Assembly: GCA_020650975.1 (NCBI GenBank)
Contig: JAIPMN010000507.1
Coordinates: forward strand, 1-30,460
Direction: 5' to 3'
From: Apostichopus californicus
Taxonomy: Eukaryota > Echinodermata > Holothuroidea > Aspidochirotida > Stichopodidae
Length of the DNA stretch: 30,460 nt
Positions 10,246 to 21,180 of the stretch are shown here, piece after piece; position 1 is the first letter of the stretch; every line of letters starts with the position of its first letter. The notes under the pieces were generated by a model. That model saw only the letters and a list, made by a program, of their open reading frames with translations, was not told the DNA's origin and did no database searches. Both the position numbers and the translations under genes were made by a program.

Positions 10246-10895
10246 GTAAAAGACACTGACATTCCATGCCATTCATCACTAATGAGACATTCTCACTCCT
10301 TCCCAACCCCCTCACCCTGCCCACCTGGTCCCTTGCCTCATTGCCCCTGTGAAACAATGAAGCGAGGGGCCAGGTGGGCTGGGTGAGGGGCTTGGGAAGG
10401 AGTGAGAAAAAAATAAATTGGAACCCCTGACATAACCACCACTCTACGGCAAATAGCATGGATCACATATGTAACTTGGGAAAATCTCTAGGGAACATTT
10501 TTTCCCCAGTTTTGTGCCCATAAAAAGTAATAATGTAAGAGCCTTCAATCACTGAAAGCCTATTCAGGATTTGAAAGTTCTTTGATATTGTTTTCATTAA
10601 TTATTCTGTTTGATACTTCAGAAACATAGCTCGGTTGAAGTTAATACATAAGTTATACATTAGTATCCCCTACAGGTCAACAATGTCTAAAATCTGTTGT
10701 CCAAATTATAAACATAATAAATTCTTATATTGGCATGAAATCAGGAAGCTATTTTTTTGGAGGGGGGAAGGGGTGCTTTGGTATTTTCTTATTGTTGTTT
10801 TATGATTATGACATTACAATTTTTATGTTTGGTCTTTTGTGAATTTCGTATCACCAGCATTTTGTTCTCTTCGTTACTGTACTTCAACTCTTTAG
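10246..10895 (+). other. Receptor intron in the activation region (650 bp)
   Basis: The shortest intron of the gene, from gtaaaa at 10246 to ctctttag ending at 10895. It contains a long hairpin (10291-10407) starting 45 bases after the donor. The remainder is AT-rich and shows no other feature. Confidence 0.8.
10291..10407 (+). repeat. Near-perfect 53-bp-stem hairpin in intron
   Basis: The arms 10291-10343 and 10355-10407 are inverted copies of each other over 53 bases. They have five mismatches by my hand alignment and an 11-base loop (10344-10354). The T-for-C type differences would still pair as G-U in RNA. The left arm starts tctcactccttcccaa and the right arm ends ttgggaaggagtgaga. Both are far more GC-rich than their surroundings. 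Transcribed with the receptor, the hairpin would lie in the excised intron. It may be a small-RNA precursor hairpin, a recent foldback or MITE-like insertion, or an inverted duplication; no target-site duplication was clear. Confidence 0.85.
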
Positions 10896-11071
10896 TGATT
10901 CAGACGAGATTGAATTGCCTCAGAGCAAGAGAGTCGGAACAAGGCGTTACCTAGCTCCAGAAATCCTCGATAATACGATAGCGTCAAATTCATTTGAGTC
11001 GTACAAGCTGGTTGACATCTATGCATTCGGACTGGTTCTGTGGGAAATAGCAAGAAGATGTGTCACCAAAG
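10896..11071 (+). CDS. BMPR1: Type I receptor kinase exon: activation segment to helix F
   Basis: The exon opens with one base that completes a serine codon, then DSDEIELPQSKRVGTRRY. This matches the SDTNEVDxP...RVGTKRY layout of ALK3/ALK6, with a loop of the same length. LAPEILD carries the APE motif ending the activation segment. DIYAFGLVLWEIARRCVTK follows, with the helix F aspartate and the DIxAFGLxxWE motif of the family intact. The C-lobe therefore looks well constrained, in contrast to the altered catalytic loop in the preceding exon. Acceptor ctctttag ends at 10895, and donor gtgaga starts at 11072 after one base of a glycine codon. Reading on past the donor gives about 20 unrelated residues and a stop. 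Confidence 0.95.
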
Positions 11072-12096
11072 GTGAGATATACGTCTACGGGCTTCAGATA
11101 AAATCGGTTCTCCCCGTCGACTGTCACCAGGTCTGAGTGAGGCATTGGGTTAAAATAATTCCTCTTCGGCTTGTGATTCTCCATTTTTATGAAAAATTCA
11201 TCCAAGGTGGCATCTGAGAAGGTTTTACATATATGTTTCCCCTCTCAATTGACCCACTCAAGGGTTGTTAATGTTCTATCCTCGAAGCATGACGGGAAAT
11301 CAAATCTTGAAACATCCTATTTAAGAAACGGCAGAAGTGTCCAACTATTTATGGCTCTCCGTTCATTATAGCAGTCCATTAAGCATCATCGGGTTTGCTC
11401 GATGTCTGACATCAATCCTGTCGTCGGGGTAACCAACAGCTACTCGCTACGAACGTTGTTTTCTTCTGTGCGAAAGATTCGACAGGCTTGTGAAACTTGA
11501 GTATCAACAGGTCCATCGTTTGCTCATAAAAAAGATAATATATCGGACGTTTAAAAACTCCCATTTCTGTTCCGTTGTGAACAGGTTTCATGCCAGTTCA
11601 TATCTCTCTCTATTAAATCATGTTCCGTTGTCGATAGATAGGGTTTATTAACACCCGTGGGGGGTACCTATCCCCCTCAAACTTTTGGCTCATAGAGAAA
11701 ATAGACTATTAGGAATGTCTTCATCAGAGTGTAAACCGTGACGTCCCAATGTCGCTTATAAAGTCTGGCTTGTAGTTTCCAATTTCATACCTCGGCGCTG
11801 TCGATGATTGCTGACTTATAAAGTATGTGGGTATCAGTGGGGGTGTGATAAACTGTAACACTTAACTTGTAACTTGGAATTGTTTCTAACCTATGAAGTA
11901 ACAATGATGCCTTGGGGGTGGGTGATGTTAGAAACAGGACCCATAACACTGTATAGACCAGCAGAAGAATATCTGATATAAATTGAAAATAGTGTGTGTG
12001 AAAGGAGGGGGGATAAAAAAGCTGGAACTGGTGCATTTAAGGGATACATCTGTTTAAATTTTAAGCTACTGTGTTGCCTTGAAATTATTAAAACTA

Positions 12097-12198
12097 CATA
12101 TATATACACCATATATATATATATATACCATATATATACCATATATACACCATATATACCACATATATACCATATATATATAACATATATACCATATA
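12097..12198 (+). repeat. AT-rich tandem repeat (atataccat units)
   Basis: About 100 bases of tata tracts are punctuated by acc every 9-13 bases, as in catatatacc units. It is a compound microsatellite. Reading frames through it translate as Tyr-Ile repeats and are not genes. Confidence 0.85.
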
Positions 12199-13480
12199 AA
12201 AAAACAAGTAGATAGGCCTGCCCCCAATTTTTACATGCAAAGTAGGCTAGTCCTAGTAACTTTCACTGTGACAGTGCTGTAGATTTTGTTGTGCTGATTC
12301 TGTGATATGTAACTGCTAATCAACAGAGTCAGCTCAATGGTTTTTGGAGTAATCTGAAAGATGTTACACTTACCAGCAAACTTGATGGATGATAAACACA
12401 GCTTGGAGAATGACGCCAATAGTCATTCGATAGAGACCCCCCCCACCCCCCGCCCACCTTTCTCATAGGATATGTGACTGTTCTGTTATCTCAGTTAGAC
12501 TCAGTGTTCGCTTTTGTCTGACTTTGTGCAGTACAGTGTCCATCCAGGCATCTTTAGAAATAATGGCTTTGCCTTTAAAAGTGAATTCTTTTGTTCTTTC
12601 ATTTATCCTTCCTTTTTTCAAAATTTGAAGCATTTAGAGAATTTGGAACATTTTCTTTCTTTGGCCGACATTGCTAAAAGCTGTTCAAGCCTTTCGGGAG
12701 GGTATCTTCAGAGCAATATGAAAATCGTGAATTTTCTTGTTATGAGAGCCAAAAAATGAATTTGGTTGTATGCCAACGGTATGATGCATGTGACCCAATT
12801 ACCATACCCCGATGTTTGCAGACTAGACAATCCACTCACGGCATTATGTGTACTAAAAATTGTTTAAACCCTCTCCCACATTGTCACTTGATAATCTTAA
12901 CTTTTTTCGTGACAATTGTATTTGCATTCTGGTTTACAAATAGACAGAAAAATTTCTCCTTCCTGCCCGGAGGCATTCTTGTATAATATATATCTTCAGC
13001 ATATATTTAGGAGACACAATGCACGAGACCCCAATGAGGTTTACCCAATTATTAGAGCGGAAGCCAAGTGTCTCGTTGCAGGGAAAAAAAAGTCTTTCAT
13101 AAGAAAGGGAGGAAAAAAGCAGAAAATTTTCTCATGAATGGATCTTTTGGTCGTCCCTTTTGTCATAGGAACATGCGACGCGACACACGAGGGCTTCTTT
13201 GATCATTATCGATGCAGTAAGCTATTTCCGTCAAGTCTCCGAAAAGCAAACAAACATTATTGGTTGGATTTTTTGGCACAAAGGGCAGTTTTGGCTTTAA
13301 TATTGACAATAACAACAAAAGACTTCATTTTGCAAACTTTATAAATATCGAACCTGTAACAGTAAAAAAGTTACATTTTAGTCTAGACTCCCCTTTGGAA
13401 GTTTCGTTATATTTCAAAGTTTTCGTCCCGAAAAAAGTTGAAGTCATGGTAGGTTAACTTTGTGATCAACAAAGTCACAT

Positions 13481-13493
13481 AGGTCAAAGGGTA
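13481..13493 (+). promoter_or_regulatory. DR1-type nuclear receptor half-site pair
   Basis: aggtcaaagggta is two RGGTCA-like half sites spaced by one base, with one departure in the second half. This layout is bound by HNF4 and RXR heterodimers in animals. Occupancy is not known from sequence. Confidence 0.25.
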
Positions 13494-13987
13494 CCTGGAG
13501 ATTTCCTTTTTAAGGCGATTAGACTTAAGAGAACTTGGCCTATCGGTTGTAACTCGTTTCGGAATCGAATCGGAGGGAAGGTTTCATCTCTGCTACCATC
13601 TCTGTAGATTACTCTCAGCTTAATGGATTTACTCTCTTTGATGTTTGCCTTCTGAAAAGAACACTTGTACCGGGTATCCCATTACTGCCATCCAAAGACT
13701 GCTGTCAACCCCATATTGGACATTTGTGCAGAAAACTAAGAATTAGGATGAAAATATCCATGCCGTACAAAAGCAAAGTTTTGCGTGGATTTCAATGTTC
13801 TCTCATCGATTCATAGAGAATTTGTAACCTGTTTTCTGATTGTCCTCAACAGTGTGCACCTGACGAATGAATCATTCTGTACCTTGTATTAAACCGGCGT
13901 GCTAGTAGATATATCTAATAAAAATAATCAAAATAAAATAAAACTGCAAGCAAACTGCTTATCCACGAGAGAGCCTGTGTAGGAGAA

Positions 13988-14158
13988 TGTGTAAAAGTAA
14001 GTTGGCCTGACGTTTCGATCCTAGCAGGATCTTCTTCAAAGGCTTTATAATAAATGCAAAATAATAAAAATAATAATAAAAAAATAATAATAAAAAAAAA
14101 TTTAAAAAAATAATAATAATAAAAGCAATAATAATAAAAAAATATAATAAAAAATAGC
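13988..14158 (-). mobile_element. Fragment of a repeat with hammerhead-like end and AAT-rich tract
   Basis: Positions 14008-14044 read on the minus strand as gaagaagatcctgc and then taggatcgaaacgtca. This is the arrangement of a minimal hammerhead ribozyme: a GAAGA core strand, a GATCC/GGATC stem II, GAAA, then CGTC. The first core C appears as T, so catalysis is doubtful. About 57 bases here (13988-14044) match 27125-27181, which shows a dispersed repeat. On the + strand it is followed by a 110-base AAT/A-rich tract. Minimal hammerheads of this kind are known from Penelope-like retroelements and retrozymes, but I see no reverse transcriptase, so the family is an inference. Confidence 0.5.
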
Positions 14159-15114
14159 AATGAATCATTGCTGACTATTGTTTCTAATGTAATTGCTCCA
14201 AAAAAAATAGTTTTTCCGATTAAGCCGATACAGGTAACTAAGTAGAAGAAGAATTTACCATTTCTGTTTATTATAAAGACAGTATACACTTGTGCCTGGA
14301 TAATCGTCAGCACTCTCTCAAAGGCAGATAACAATGCTTCCATTGTTGTTCGTGTCTGATAATATGTTTACAATTAAATGTGGAAATTGCCACCCCTTGA
14401 TAAAATTAATAAACAACACTAACAAACAGAGATGATTTTGTCGGTCCTTTTAGCATTTGACAAAACACGAAAGACACAAATCATCGAGAGGCCTGTTCTA
14501 ATATTAACGAAGCCCCCTTGTTTTATCAGATTTATCAACTTGAAGTACCCCTCGCTGAGAACCAAATTTGATTAACTCTCTCAACGCTCAAGGTGTGAAT
14601 GTTAGGAAATTGTTCGTTACCATTACAGAGCAGGCTAACATAACAAATCCATGCAAATTCAATTTTCTGAGAGCTGTTAAACCTGATCACCTTTTATGAT
14701 AGGTAATTCTGATCGATGTCTATTGTCATTGTTTTAGGCAAAAGGATATATGGTAATTTGTTAAACAGCGTCGTAATTAAAGCTTTAAGCGCTTACTTAC
14801 TGTACTTCAAAGAAAAAATACCCGCGAGGCGTTCAGGTCTTTGTACTTACTACTCAAGTTTTCAACAACAACAACAAAAAAAGTAATGACAAAAATATAT
14901 TTTTACCTTTTGTGATTTGAACTTATATATGAGGGTAAGATTTTATTATGATCTGTGGGTGAAAGCACTTCGGTGCCTGGAGATTTTTTCCCTATTATTT
15001 GACCGTCTGTGACCTATATCACATCAATCACATCAATCTTTCAATCCTAAGATACTGGTGAAAGAAAAGCAATGTCTGTCATGGCAGAGTGAATATTTTT
15101 TTTATGTTTTAATT

Positions 15115-15354
15115 TTAAAACTTAATGGGGCAGGTAAAATTGAATCTCTTATGTATAAATTTTGATAACTTGTAAAAGTAGGTCCTCATCTCTGCTTCTT
15201 CAAGGATTCTGTTTCTCCTTAATGTTGTTACATAATACCAACAAAATGGCTCTTCAGATATCTTGTAGTACCCACATAGTGTAGTGTTACAGTTTGCATC
15301 CAAATTGCTCGCCCACTTTCTCTTCGGATCTGATTGCAACGGGAAATTCTCCAA
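15115..15354 (-). CDS. Unassigned 79-codon reading frame inside an intron
   Basis: I do not recognise this frame. It runs antisense to the receptor within its largest intron and is less repetitive than most intronic frames here. It contains SDPKRKWASNLDANC, two further cysteines near CGYYKISEEPFCWYY, and a charged segment LRRNRILEEAEMRTY. No domain, signal peptide or membrane segment is visible, and no convincing splice partners were found. It could be a fragment of a decayed element or chance. Confidence 0.12.
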   Translation of the reverse strand: MENFPLQSDPKRKWASNLDANCNTTLCGYYKISEEPFCWYYVTTLRRNRILEEAEMRTYFYKLSKFIHKRFNFTCPIKF

Positions 15355-16031
15355 AGGCGGCTGATCTTGCCTTGCAATACTGCAATATTCCTTTAATACT
15401 CTTCAATTCCGTAAAAGACGCTTAAGTAGAAACCCGTCACGTTAGTTTAATAGTTGCATTAGTCTCCTCGTGGTTCCCTGCTGGATAGGGAAAGTGTGGG
15501 AAAAGTAGGGATAATGAAAAAGCCTCTCTTTTGGGTTTTCGAAAGTCTTTGCACTTTAAAGATTTCTCTGGAACAGTGAGGAAAAAATATCCTCATTTGA
15601 TGAACGCTGTGCATATTGAACTAATTTTTTGACCACGTATCCAAAGGGTTTCTTTCTTTCGGTAAAAAAGAACATTTCTGTCTGGAGTGGGTTGAGCTTA
15701 GATGGACACTTACCTGTGATAATTTGCTATTTTCCATCCTAGCCCTCCACAAAATAATGCTAGCAGTTGACATACAATTCGCAAGATTTACAATCGTCAG
15801 TACTACTACTGTAGTAAGCCTATCATTAGGTCATCATCATTAGTGTGTAGGCATCACAGTAACCTGTACAACAGGTTTTGGTCCTTGGAAACATTTGGCA
15901 TTTCATTTGGTTAAAAGTGTCATAAGAATACTTGACGAAAGACAGTCTTGACCCACAACTTTATAGCAGATAGTACCGAGCCTAAATTTGCATATTAGAA
16001 TCGGGTGAATCATTATAGCAGTTTACCCACC

Positions 16032-16100
16032 AGACGCCGTAACCTAACGGTAAAAAGCGTGACTTTCGGGACGGAAGCTAAGACCGTGTGTTCTTTGCAT
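16032..16100 (+). mobile_element. tRNA-like sequence, probable SINE remnant
   Basis: The segment gccgtaacctaacggtaaa resembles the D-arm and A box of a tRNA (TRGYNNARNGG with one mismatch). An anticodon-arm-like stretch around tttcggga follows, then gtgtgttc where the B box would lie. The B box is degraded and the 3' acceptor half is not evident. It fits the tRNA-derived head of an old SINE better than a working tRNA gene. Confidence 0.35.
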
Positions 16101-16775
16101 GGGACATTTCTGCAGTTCAGTGGACTTGGTGAGCAGTGGACTACAGATAGTAAAACCAAAAGGCTAGATTTAAGTTAGTGTAAAAGCTAGTAAATGTTCG
16201 CCATGCCTTATAACGTCAAACAGGAGTGATTTTAAATGGTGTATTATGGGAAATGAGCTCTACAGCCCAAGGCTGGCGCTGCTAGCTGTCGACCGCAGTG
16301 GTAACGAATCATGACTTATGGAACGTAATTTGTTAAGTGAACTGGTTGGAAGAAGTTTGTCACAGCTCTTCCCATATATAGAGATAATACTATTAAGATA
16401 ACTGGCAGGGCCTGACCCAACTTCAAAAATGAAGAGATTTGTATACAACTCTCGCTGTTGACTATTATTTTGCTATGAGTTGATATATCAAAGCTATACC
16501 ACCATGCATACATATCATATGACCAAGGACACTAACCTTTTGCATTGAGTAAAATCTTTGACGATGCAAGAGGGAGCTATTTCCGGGGAAATGTGGTTGA
16601 GAATACAGGATAATAAGAAACCAACTTTTTTCCGTCCGACAGTACAAGCCTCCCAAACGAAAATACTTGATCCGTTGTATGCGGCTCGACGTTTGTCCGA
16701 TTGATCAGAAGTGGTTTATTTAAGAAGTAGAGGAGTGTCTCGTACTTAATATGTACATGTTTTTACATGTTTCAG

Positions 16776-16906
16776 GTATAGTCGAGGAGTGCCAACTTCC
16801 GTATTTTGACTGTGTTTCCAGTGATCCAAGTTTTGAGGATATGAGAAGAACAGTCGCCCTTGAGAGAAAGAGGCCCAGTATTCCCAACAGATGGTGTGGA
16901 GATGAG
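16776..16906 (+). CDS. BMPR1: Type I receptor kinase exon: C-lobe
   Basis: Two bases complete the glycine codon and then [11 protein letters not shown] follows, matching GIVEEYQLPY of BMPR1[14 protein letters not shown] is the family's SDPSxEDMR block, and [13 protein letters not shown] ends the exon. Acceptor ttcag ends at 16775, and donor gtaagg starts at 16907 between codons. The frame is intact and the conserved prolines, tryptophan and DPS are all present. Length and phase equal those of the vertebrate gene as I recall it. The minus-strand frame over the same bases (16720-17028) is a shadow. Confidence 0.95.
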
Positions 16907-18971
16907 GTAAGGATGTTTAAAGTTTTGAAATGATCAGTCGAAGGCTCACGATGAGATATGTACACTAAATATTTGTTACGTGACGTGGAAATATAGTATT
17001 CAAGCAAAATTTGTTCAGATGCCATCATTGTATCTTTTATGCGGACTAATTGTAAAATTAGTTAACTTTGTATTTCGGGGCAAAATGGATCAATACAAGA
17101 ATCTGTGATGTTACTTCAGGTCTTAAACAAACAGCAGTTTTCACCACAAGGAAGTCACAACTGATCCCACTGCCGACACCAGATGTAGTGAATTGTTTTT
17201 ATGTATCATGTGAGCATATATCATGTTGAATTAAATGTCAGCAGGGTCTATTTGACTGCTAACAATACAATGTTTCACTATTGACGCCTGATTGGTGGGT
17301 TCTTTCACTGACTGTCATCCCACTGCCGACACACACAAGATGTGGTGAATTGTTTCATGTGACATTTTACAATATACCTGTATTTTATAATGAAACCTCA
17401 GCATAATGTTTTTTGAATACTAACAATAAAATGTTTCACTTTTGACACCTGATTGGTGGGTTTTTCTGTGTGACACTAACTGTCATCCCACTGCCGACAC
17501 AAGATGTGGTGAATTGTTTCATGTGACATGTTACAATATACCTTTATTTTATAATAAAACCTCAGCATAATGTTTTTGGAATACTAACAATAAAATGTTT
17601 CACTTTTGACACCTGATTGGTGGGTTTTTCTGTGTGACACTATCTGTCATCCCACTGCTGACACCAGATTTGTGTGGTATAATTTGTGGCATAATTTAGT
17701 GTTGCCATGCTTGTACTCTTCCATCTATACAGAGATGCCACCTTTCTTTTTGTTTGATTTTCTTTAACCTGTTAAATCTCTTTTGTCACCACATTCCCAT
17801 GTCACATTGTCCTTTTATATCAATAAATTCAGAAACCTTTCTTTCTTTCAAACAAACCAAACCAGCATGATGAAGTCAATATTAATCAACCACAGGGTAC
17901 ATAAATCTCCTTTTAATCAGCTTGTTTTAACACAGTGAGATTCATATCCTATGGTACTGTCTTATAGGTCTCCATTGATTACTACAAAGAACAACCAGAA
18001 TGAAACCTAATGCCAAACTTGCAAAATTTCACACCACCATTTGATCATTGTCAGTGTGTACACAACCAGCAATTATCCTGTACACTGTAAGTGGGACGCG
18101 TATTGTGGAATCTTGCACCCTTTGTACTGCAGAATTCAAAATGTCTCTTAAATGTCAGAATAAGCAGAAATGACGATATCAAAACAGAAGCGAAGGAAAA
18201 ATTTCAATGGAGCTGGGCCTTAGTAGTAAAGAGACAAAATCTTGATGATTTTACTCGACACATGTGTCATCCGGGGCAAAAAAATGTCAGGTATAGCCAA
18301 CTCTATAGGCTAGGCCTAACATTAGTGACAGCACTAGTACTACTTTAATAAGTATAACAGTGCCAATCTTAGTTATTATGTGTATAGCCTATCATTAGGG
18401 TCTAACATTAGGCTGCTGAGATTATCCTAGCCTACGTTTGACATAGAGGATAGTGTTCCAGATTTGGAAACAAGTGTGTTATGAAAGCAATGTGAATGAC
18501 AGTTTCAAACTTGGTCAGTGATTTGCATTAATATTTTAAAACTATGCAGGTACACTAGTATTATCAAATTAGCATGTTAGGATAGTAGGATGTGTTTATG
18601 AGTGCAAGTGATAATGAACTTAGGGCCTAACAGTAAGGCTATGTTAAGTTTTTTTGTGTGTATGTCTGTACAGCATGTAAAGTTTGGTCATTGGAAGCCA
18701 AGTACAGTCTCACTTTGTCAGACGCCGACCCGCAGCCAATTTCAGGTTCTTTTTTTCAATTTGCTAGTGGCGTCTCTGGTCGTAACTTTTTTACAGATGA
18801 CATGACTCCAAGTTACCTTCTCAGTAATACTGAGGAATTTAACCTATTTGGTATACTGCTCTTCTGACATTTCCTTGCCCTACGATAACCATTTAAAAAT
18901 CACATTTTGGAGACAACACTTTTGAAATTGATTTGTTAAATGATAGTTGTTATTTATATTTCCAACACCAG
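16907..18971 (+). other. Last receptor intron (2.1 kb)
   Basis: The intron is bounded by gtaagg at 16907 and accag ending at 18971. It is dominated in its first third by the tandem repeat at 17165-17680. The rest is AT-rich unique-looking sequence. The reading frames at 18091-18348 and 18602-18867 have no recognisable homology. Confidence 0.75.
17165..17680 (+). repeat. Tandem repeat with 153-168 bp unit
   Basis: The landmark tcccactgccgacac starts at 17165, 17318 and 17486, with a variant (ctgctgacac) at 17650. This gives unit lengths of 153, 168 and 164 bases. Each unit also contains gatgtrgtgaattgttt, an acaataaaatgtttcac block and cctgattggtgggt. The second and third units are very alike, and the first is diverged, so the array grew recently. 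There are three full copies and a partial fourth. It shows no coding capacity. Confidence 0.88.
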
Positions 18972-19094
18972 GTATTGAGTACCGTCGCCAAGATCATTTC
19001 AGAGTGTTGGCATCCGAACCCTGCAGCTAGACTCACGTCACTCCGGGTTAAGAAAAGTTTGGCCAAATTGCAGGAAAATGCCCACAAAGTATGA
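18972..19094 (+). CDS. BMPR1: Type I receptor kinase terminal exon and stop
   Basis: The exon encodes VLSTVAKIISECWHPNPAAR, then LTSLRVKKSLAKL, and ends QENAHKV followed by TGA at 19092-19094. ECWxxNPAARLTxLRxKK is the end of the kinase C-lobe, with the conserved CW and the structural arginine. It overlaps the region called the NANDOR box in TGF-beta type I receptors. Acceptor accag ends at 18971 between codons. The C-terminal tail after KKSLAKL is about eight residues, as in BMPR1A/B. With the other five exons the joined fragment is 357 residues, without a frameshift or internal stop. The sequence after the stop is presumably 3' UTR. Confidence 0.95.
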   Translation, partial: VLSTVAKIISECWHPNPAARLTSLRVKKSLAKLQENAHKV

Positions 19095-20165
19095 ACTCGA
19101 GATAAAGAATGAGTAACTTTACGGAGCATTTGAGGAACTTTAGCTGTCGACCTCCCGAGTTACGGGGAAAAAAGTCTCAATTCCCGCCGCAGGAAAGTAG
19201 CGACTTTTGCAAGATCCACGCGGTCATACCAGGTAATGCATATATGCATAGACGATGAGTTCTTCCAAGAGAATCAACTCTAGTTTTTATGGAGCATGAG
19301 TGAAGAAAATGAGAAAGGAAAAACCTGCAGATCGATTGAATTCATTGGGGAGAGATGGGACGAAGATGTCGGAGAAACGAACAACAGATCAAAGTGATTT
19401 CATGTTTTATATCTATTCTCGAGGCAGGTGTGCTTGGTATTGATTCACCTCCAAGCAAAATTCCTCGGACCTTGAGACGGTGGTCTTTTGTAGTTGTCAC
19501 GGAAACCTTCCAGGTGAACTAGGAATGTGTTTTGGGTTTTTATTTCGTTTTGCTTTTGATGAGCGTCACCAGATGTACAACCTCTTCGTCAGACCAGCCC
19601 GGAGTTCGTCGCAAACATGGTTTCTTCTCACTGGATTTAATCTTAGAGATCTTCTTGAGCTACGTGCCAATTCATGTTGTTGGTCGGAAATTGTCCCCCC
19701 TCCCCCCTCATCCTCCTCTGTAAGATAATGTTAAACATACAACTCCTCATTAAGTATTTATTGCTGTAAACATTAACCTGTTTTTTATCTTTATCATGTA
19801 AATGTTATTTAACCAAGAATGAGATTGTTTCTGGTATCCTGTGCTTCAAAGCAAAAAACTTTCACCCAGTTTCATATTTAAGGAAAATATTCTATGCAAG
19901 TAACAGTTTGAAGTACCGTAATAGATGTTTGGTGTCCAATTTAGTGGAAATAGTTACAGATATTCCTTTTTGGTCGGGGGTTAGACTGTCTAATCAGAAA
20001 CTTTGTTAATCCAGAAAAGACTTCCTCTTTAATATGTAGTACTGAGCAGAGATAGGATTAAAATGCCAGTTGCTCATATACAAGCAAATTTGAGCAGATA
20101 AACAAAAGTGAAAAGAAGGAGGAAAGGACTTTTAAATGTTAACGATGAATTGCTTACTTGGAGCG

Positions 20166-20171
20166 AATAAA
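20166..20171 (+). terminator. Candidate poly(A) signal AATAAA
   Basis: First canonical hexamer after the receptor stop codon, 1.07 kb downstream. A G/T-rich patch (tgtggggtttctt) lies about 50 bases on. The hexamer alone is common in AT-rich DNA. Confidence 0.3.
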
Positions 20172-21174
20172 CCTTAACCGGATACCTTAAACTCAAGACC
20201 CATTACCAAACACCAAATGTGGGGTTTCTTCTAGGACGTTTGCTGCTCAAAACACTTTTCCCTCAAGTCTAGGTGTAGATTAATGATTAACCTAACACAC
20301 TATCCCAATGGAGGAAATCCAGCCTATGCTTACAGGTTTATTTCCCTTTGCATATTAAGATATGGCATAAGCTGAGCCCTCTAGGGTGGGGTATATTCGG
20401 ATTACTCGGGCATTGTTTTACCAGATGCTCTCTATGTGTACAAAACTGTATCAATCATTTAGTTGTGATGTATTTATCCATATGTAGATAGCTGATGTGG
20501 CTTCCTATTGCTCATACTGAAATGTGTAGTTGCTTCCTTCCGTCCATGCTTCGTGAGCATTATTTAAGAAAGAATTGAGATAGATGGTGGGCTGGATGAC
20601 AGAGAAATGGGGTGGGAGTGGGGGGGATGTTAAGCAAGTAAATTATTACATCAAGGACACATTGCAAAAAAAAGGCACTTCACTTAATCTTGAATTTTTT
20701 AAACAGTAAATGTGATTGAAGAAAGGAGATGATCTATACTAATATTTTATGTTTCTAGTTGAAATTTTGCTTTCATAAATTGTCATTATCGTTCTATTTA
20801 TGTTCATGGTTGCGGGAGGGTTGGGTGGGGCTGTATTTGGAATGGAAGAAGAGGTCACAAACTATAAAGAAGGACAGGAGAACAGTAAATCGAAGGGAAC
20901 TTTAAGGGATGGTCCATAAATTTTTCGCTGCTTTGAAATTCAAAATAAGTATTACTTTGGGTTTACAAATTTTGGATACCAGTTATCACTGCGGAGTTCT
21001 CTTAGTTCCTTTCTCACTTTTGCGACTAAAATTTTGCCACCAATTTTTGTGTGAAAAGTCCTTCTGTACAAATTTTACAGGAATTTTTTGGTTCCTGTGC
21101 TTTGCACTCCCTCCTGTTGTTATCTTACCCGAGAGAAATGAAAAGGTTACAAGGAAGACACTCTTAGTATTATC

Positions 21175-21180
21175 AATAAA
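21175..21180 (+). terminator. Candidate poly(A) signal AATAAA
   Basis: Second canonical hexamer after the receptor stop. It offers an alternative 2.1 kb 3' UTR. No strong downstream element was seen. Confidence 0.25.

Larger units (their letters stand above)
11072..16775 (+). other. Largest receptor intron (5.7 kb)
   Basis: The intron runs from gtgaga at 11072 to acatgtttcag ending at 16775. It contains an AT microsatellite (12097-12198), a hammerhead-like repeat end with an AAT-rich tail (13988-14158), a tRNA-like SINE remnant (16032-16100) and a DR1-type word at 13481-13493. Reading frames in 11994-12215, 12514-13457 and 13915-14343 are simple-sequence translations or unrecognisable. No exon was detected. 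Confidence 0.75.
19095..21180 (+). other. Probable receptor 3' UTR region
   Basis: Transcript sequence should continue after the stop codon. The first AATAAA hexamers downstream lie at 20166-20171 and 21175-21180, so a 3' UTR of about 1.1 or 2.1 kb is plausible. The frames at 19480-19728, 20909-21184 and 21300-21530 give no recognisable protein. A donor-like accag/gtaatg at 19232 could allow 3' UTR splicing but is unsupported. Confidence 0.4.

Noticed and set aside
11994-12215. Tyr-Ile-rich frames on both strands
   Set aside because: Translation of the AT microsatellite at 12097-12198.
12916-13457. Run of overlapping + frames in the largest intron
   Set aside because: Receptor exons on either side join in frame without it, and no splice-bounded conserved segment was found.
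13915-14343. 142-codon minus-strand frame
   Set aside because: The middle is Tyr/Phe/Ile translation of the AAT-rich tract. It also overlaps the repeat fragment.
16720-17028. 102-codon minus-strand frame over a receptor exon
   Set aside because: It is antisense to the conserved C-lobe exon 16776-16906, which is clearly coding on the + strand.
19480-19728. 82-codon + frame after the receptor stop
   Set aside because: Likely 3' UTR. It ends in a poly-proline/serine translation of a C-rich run and has no homology I can see.
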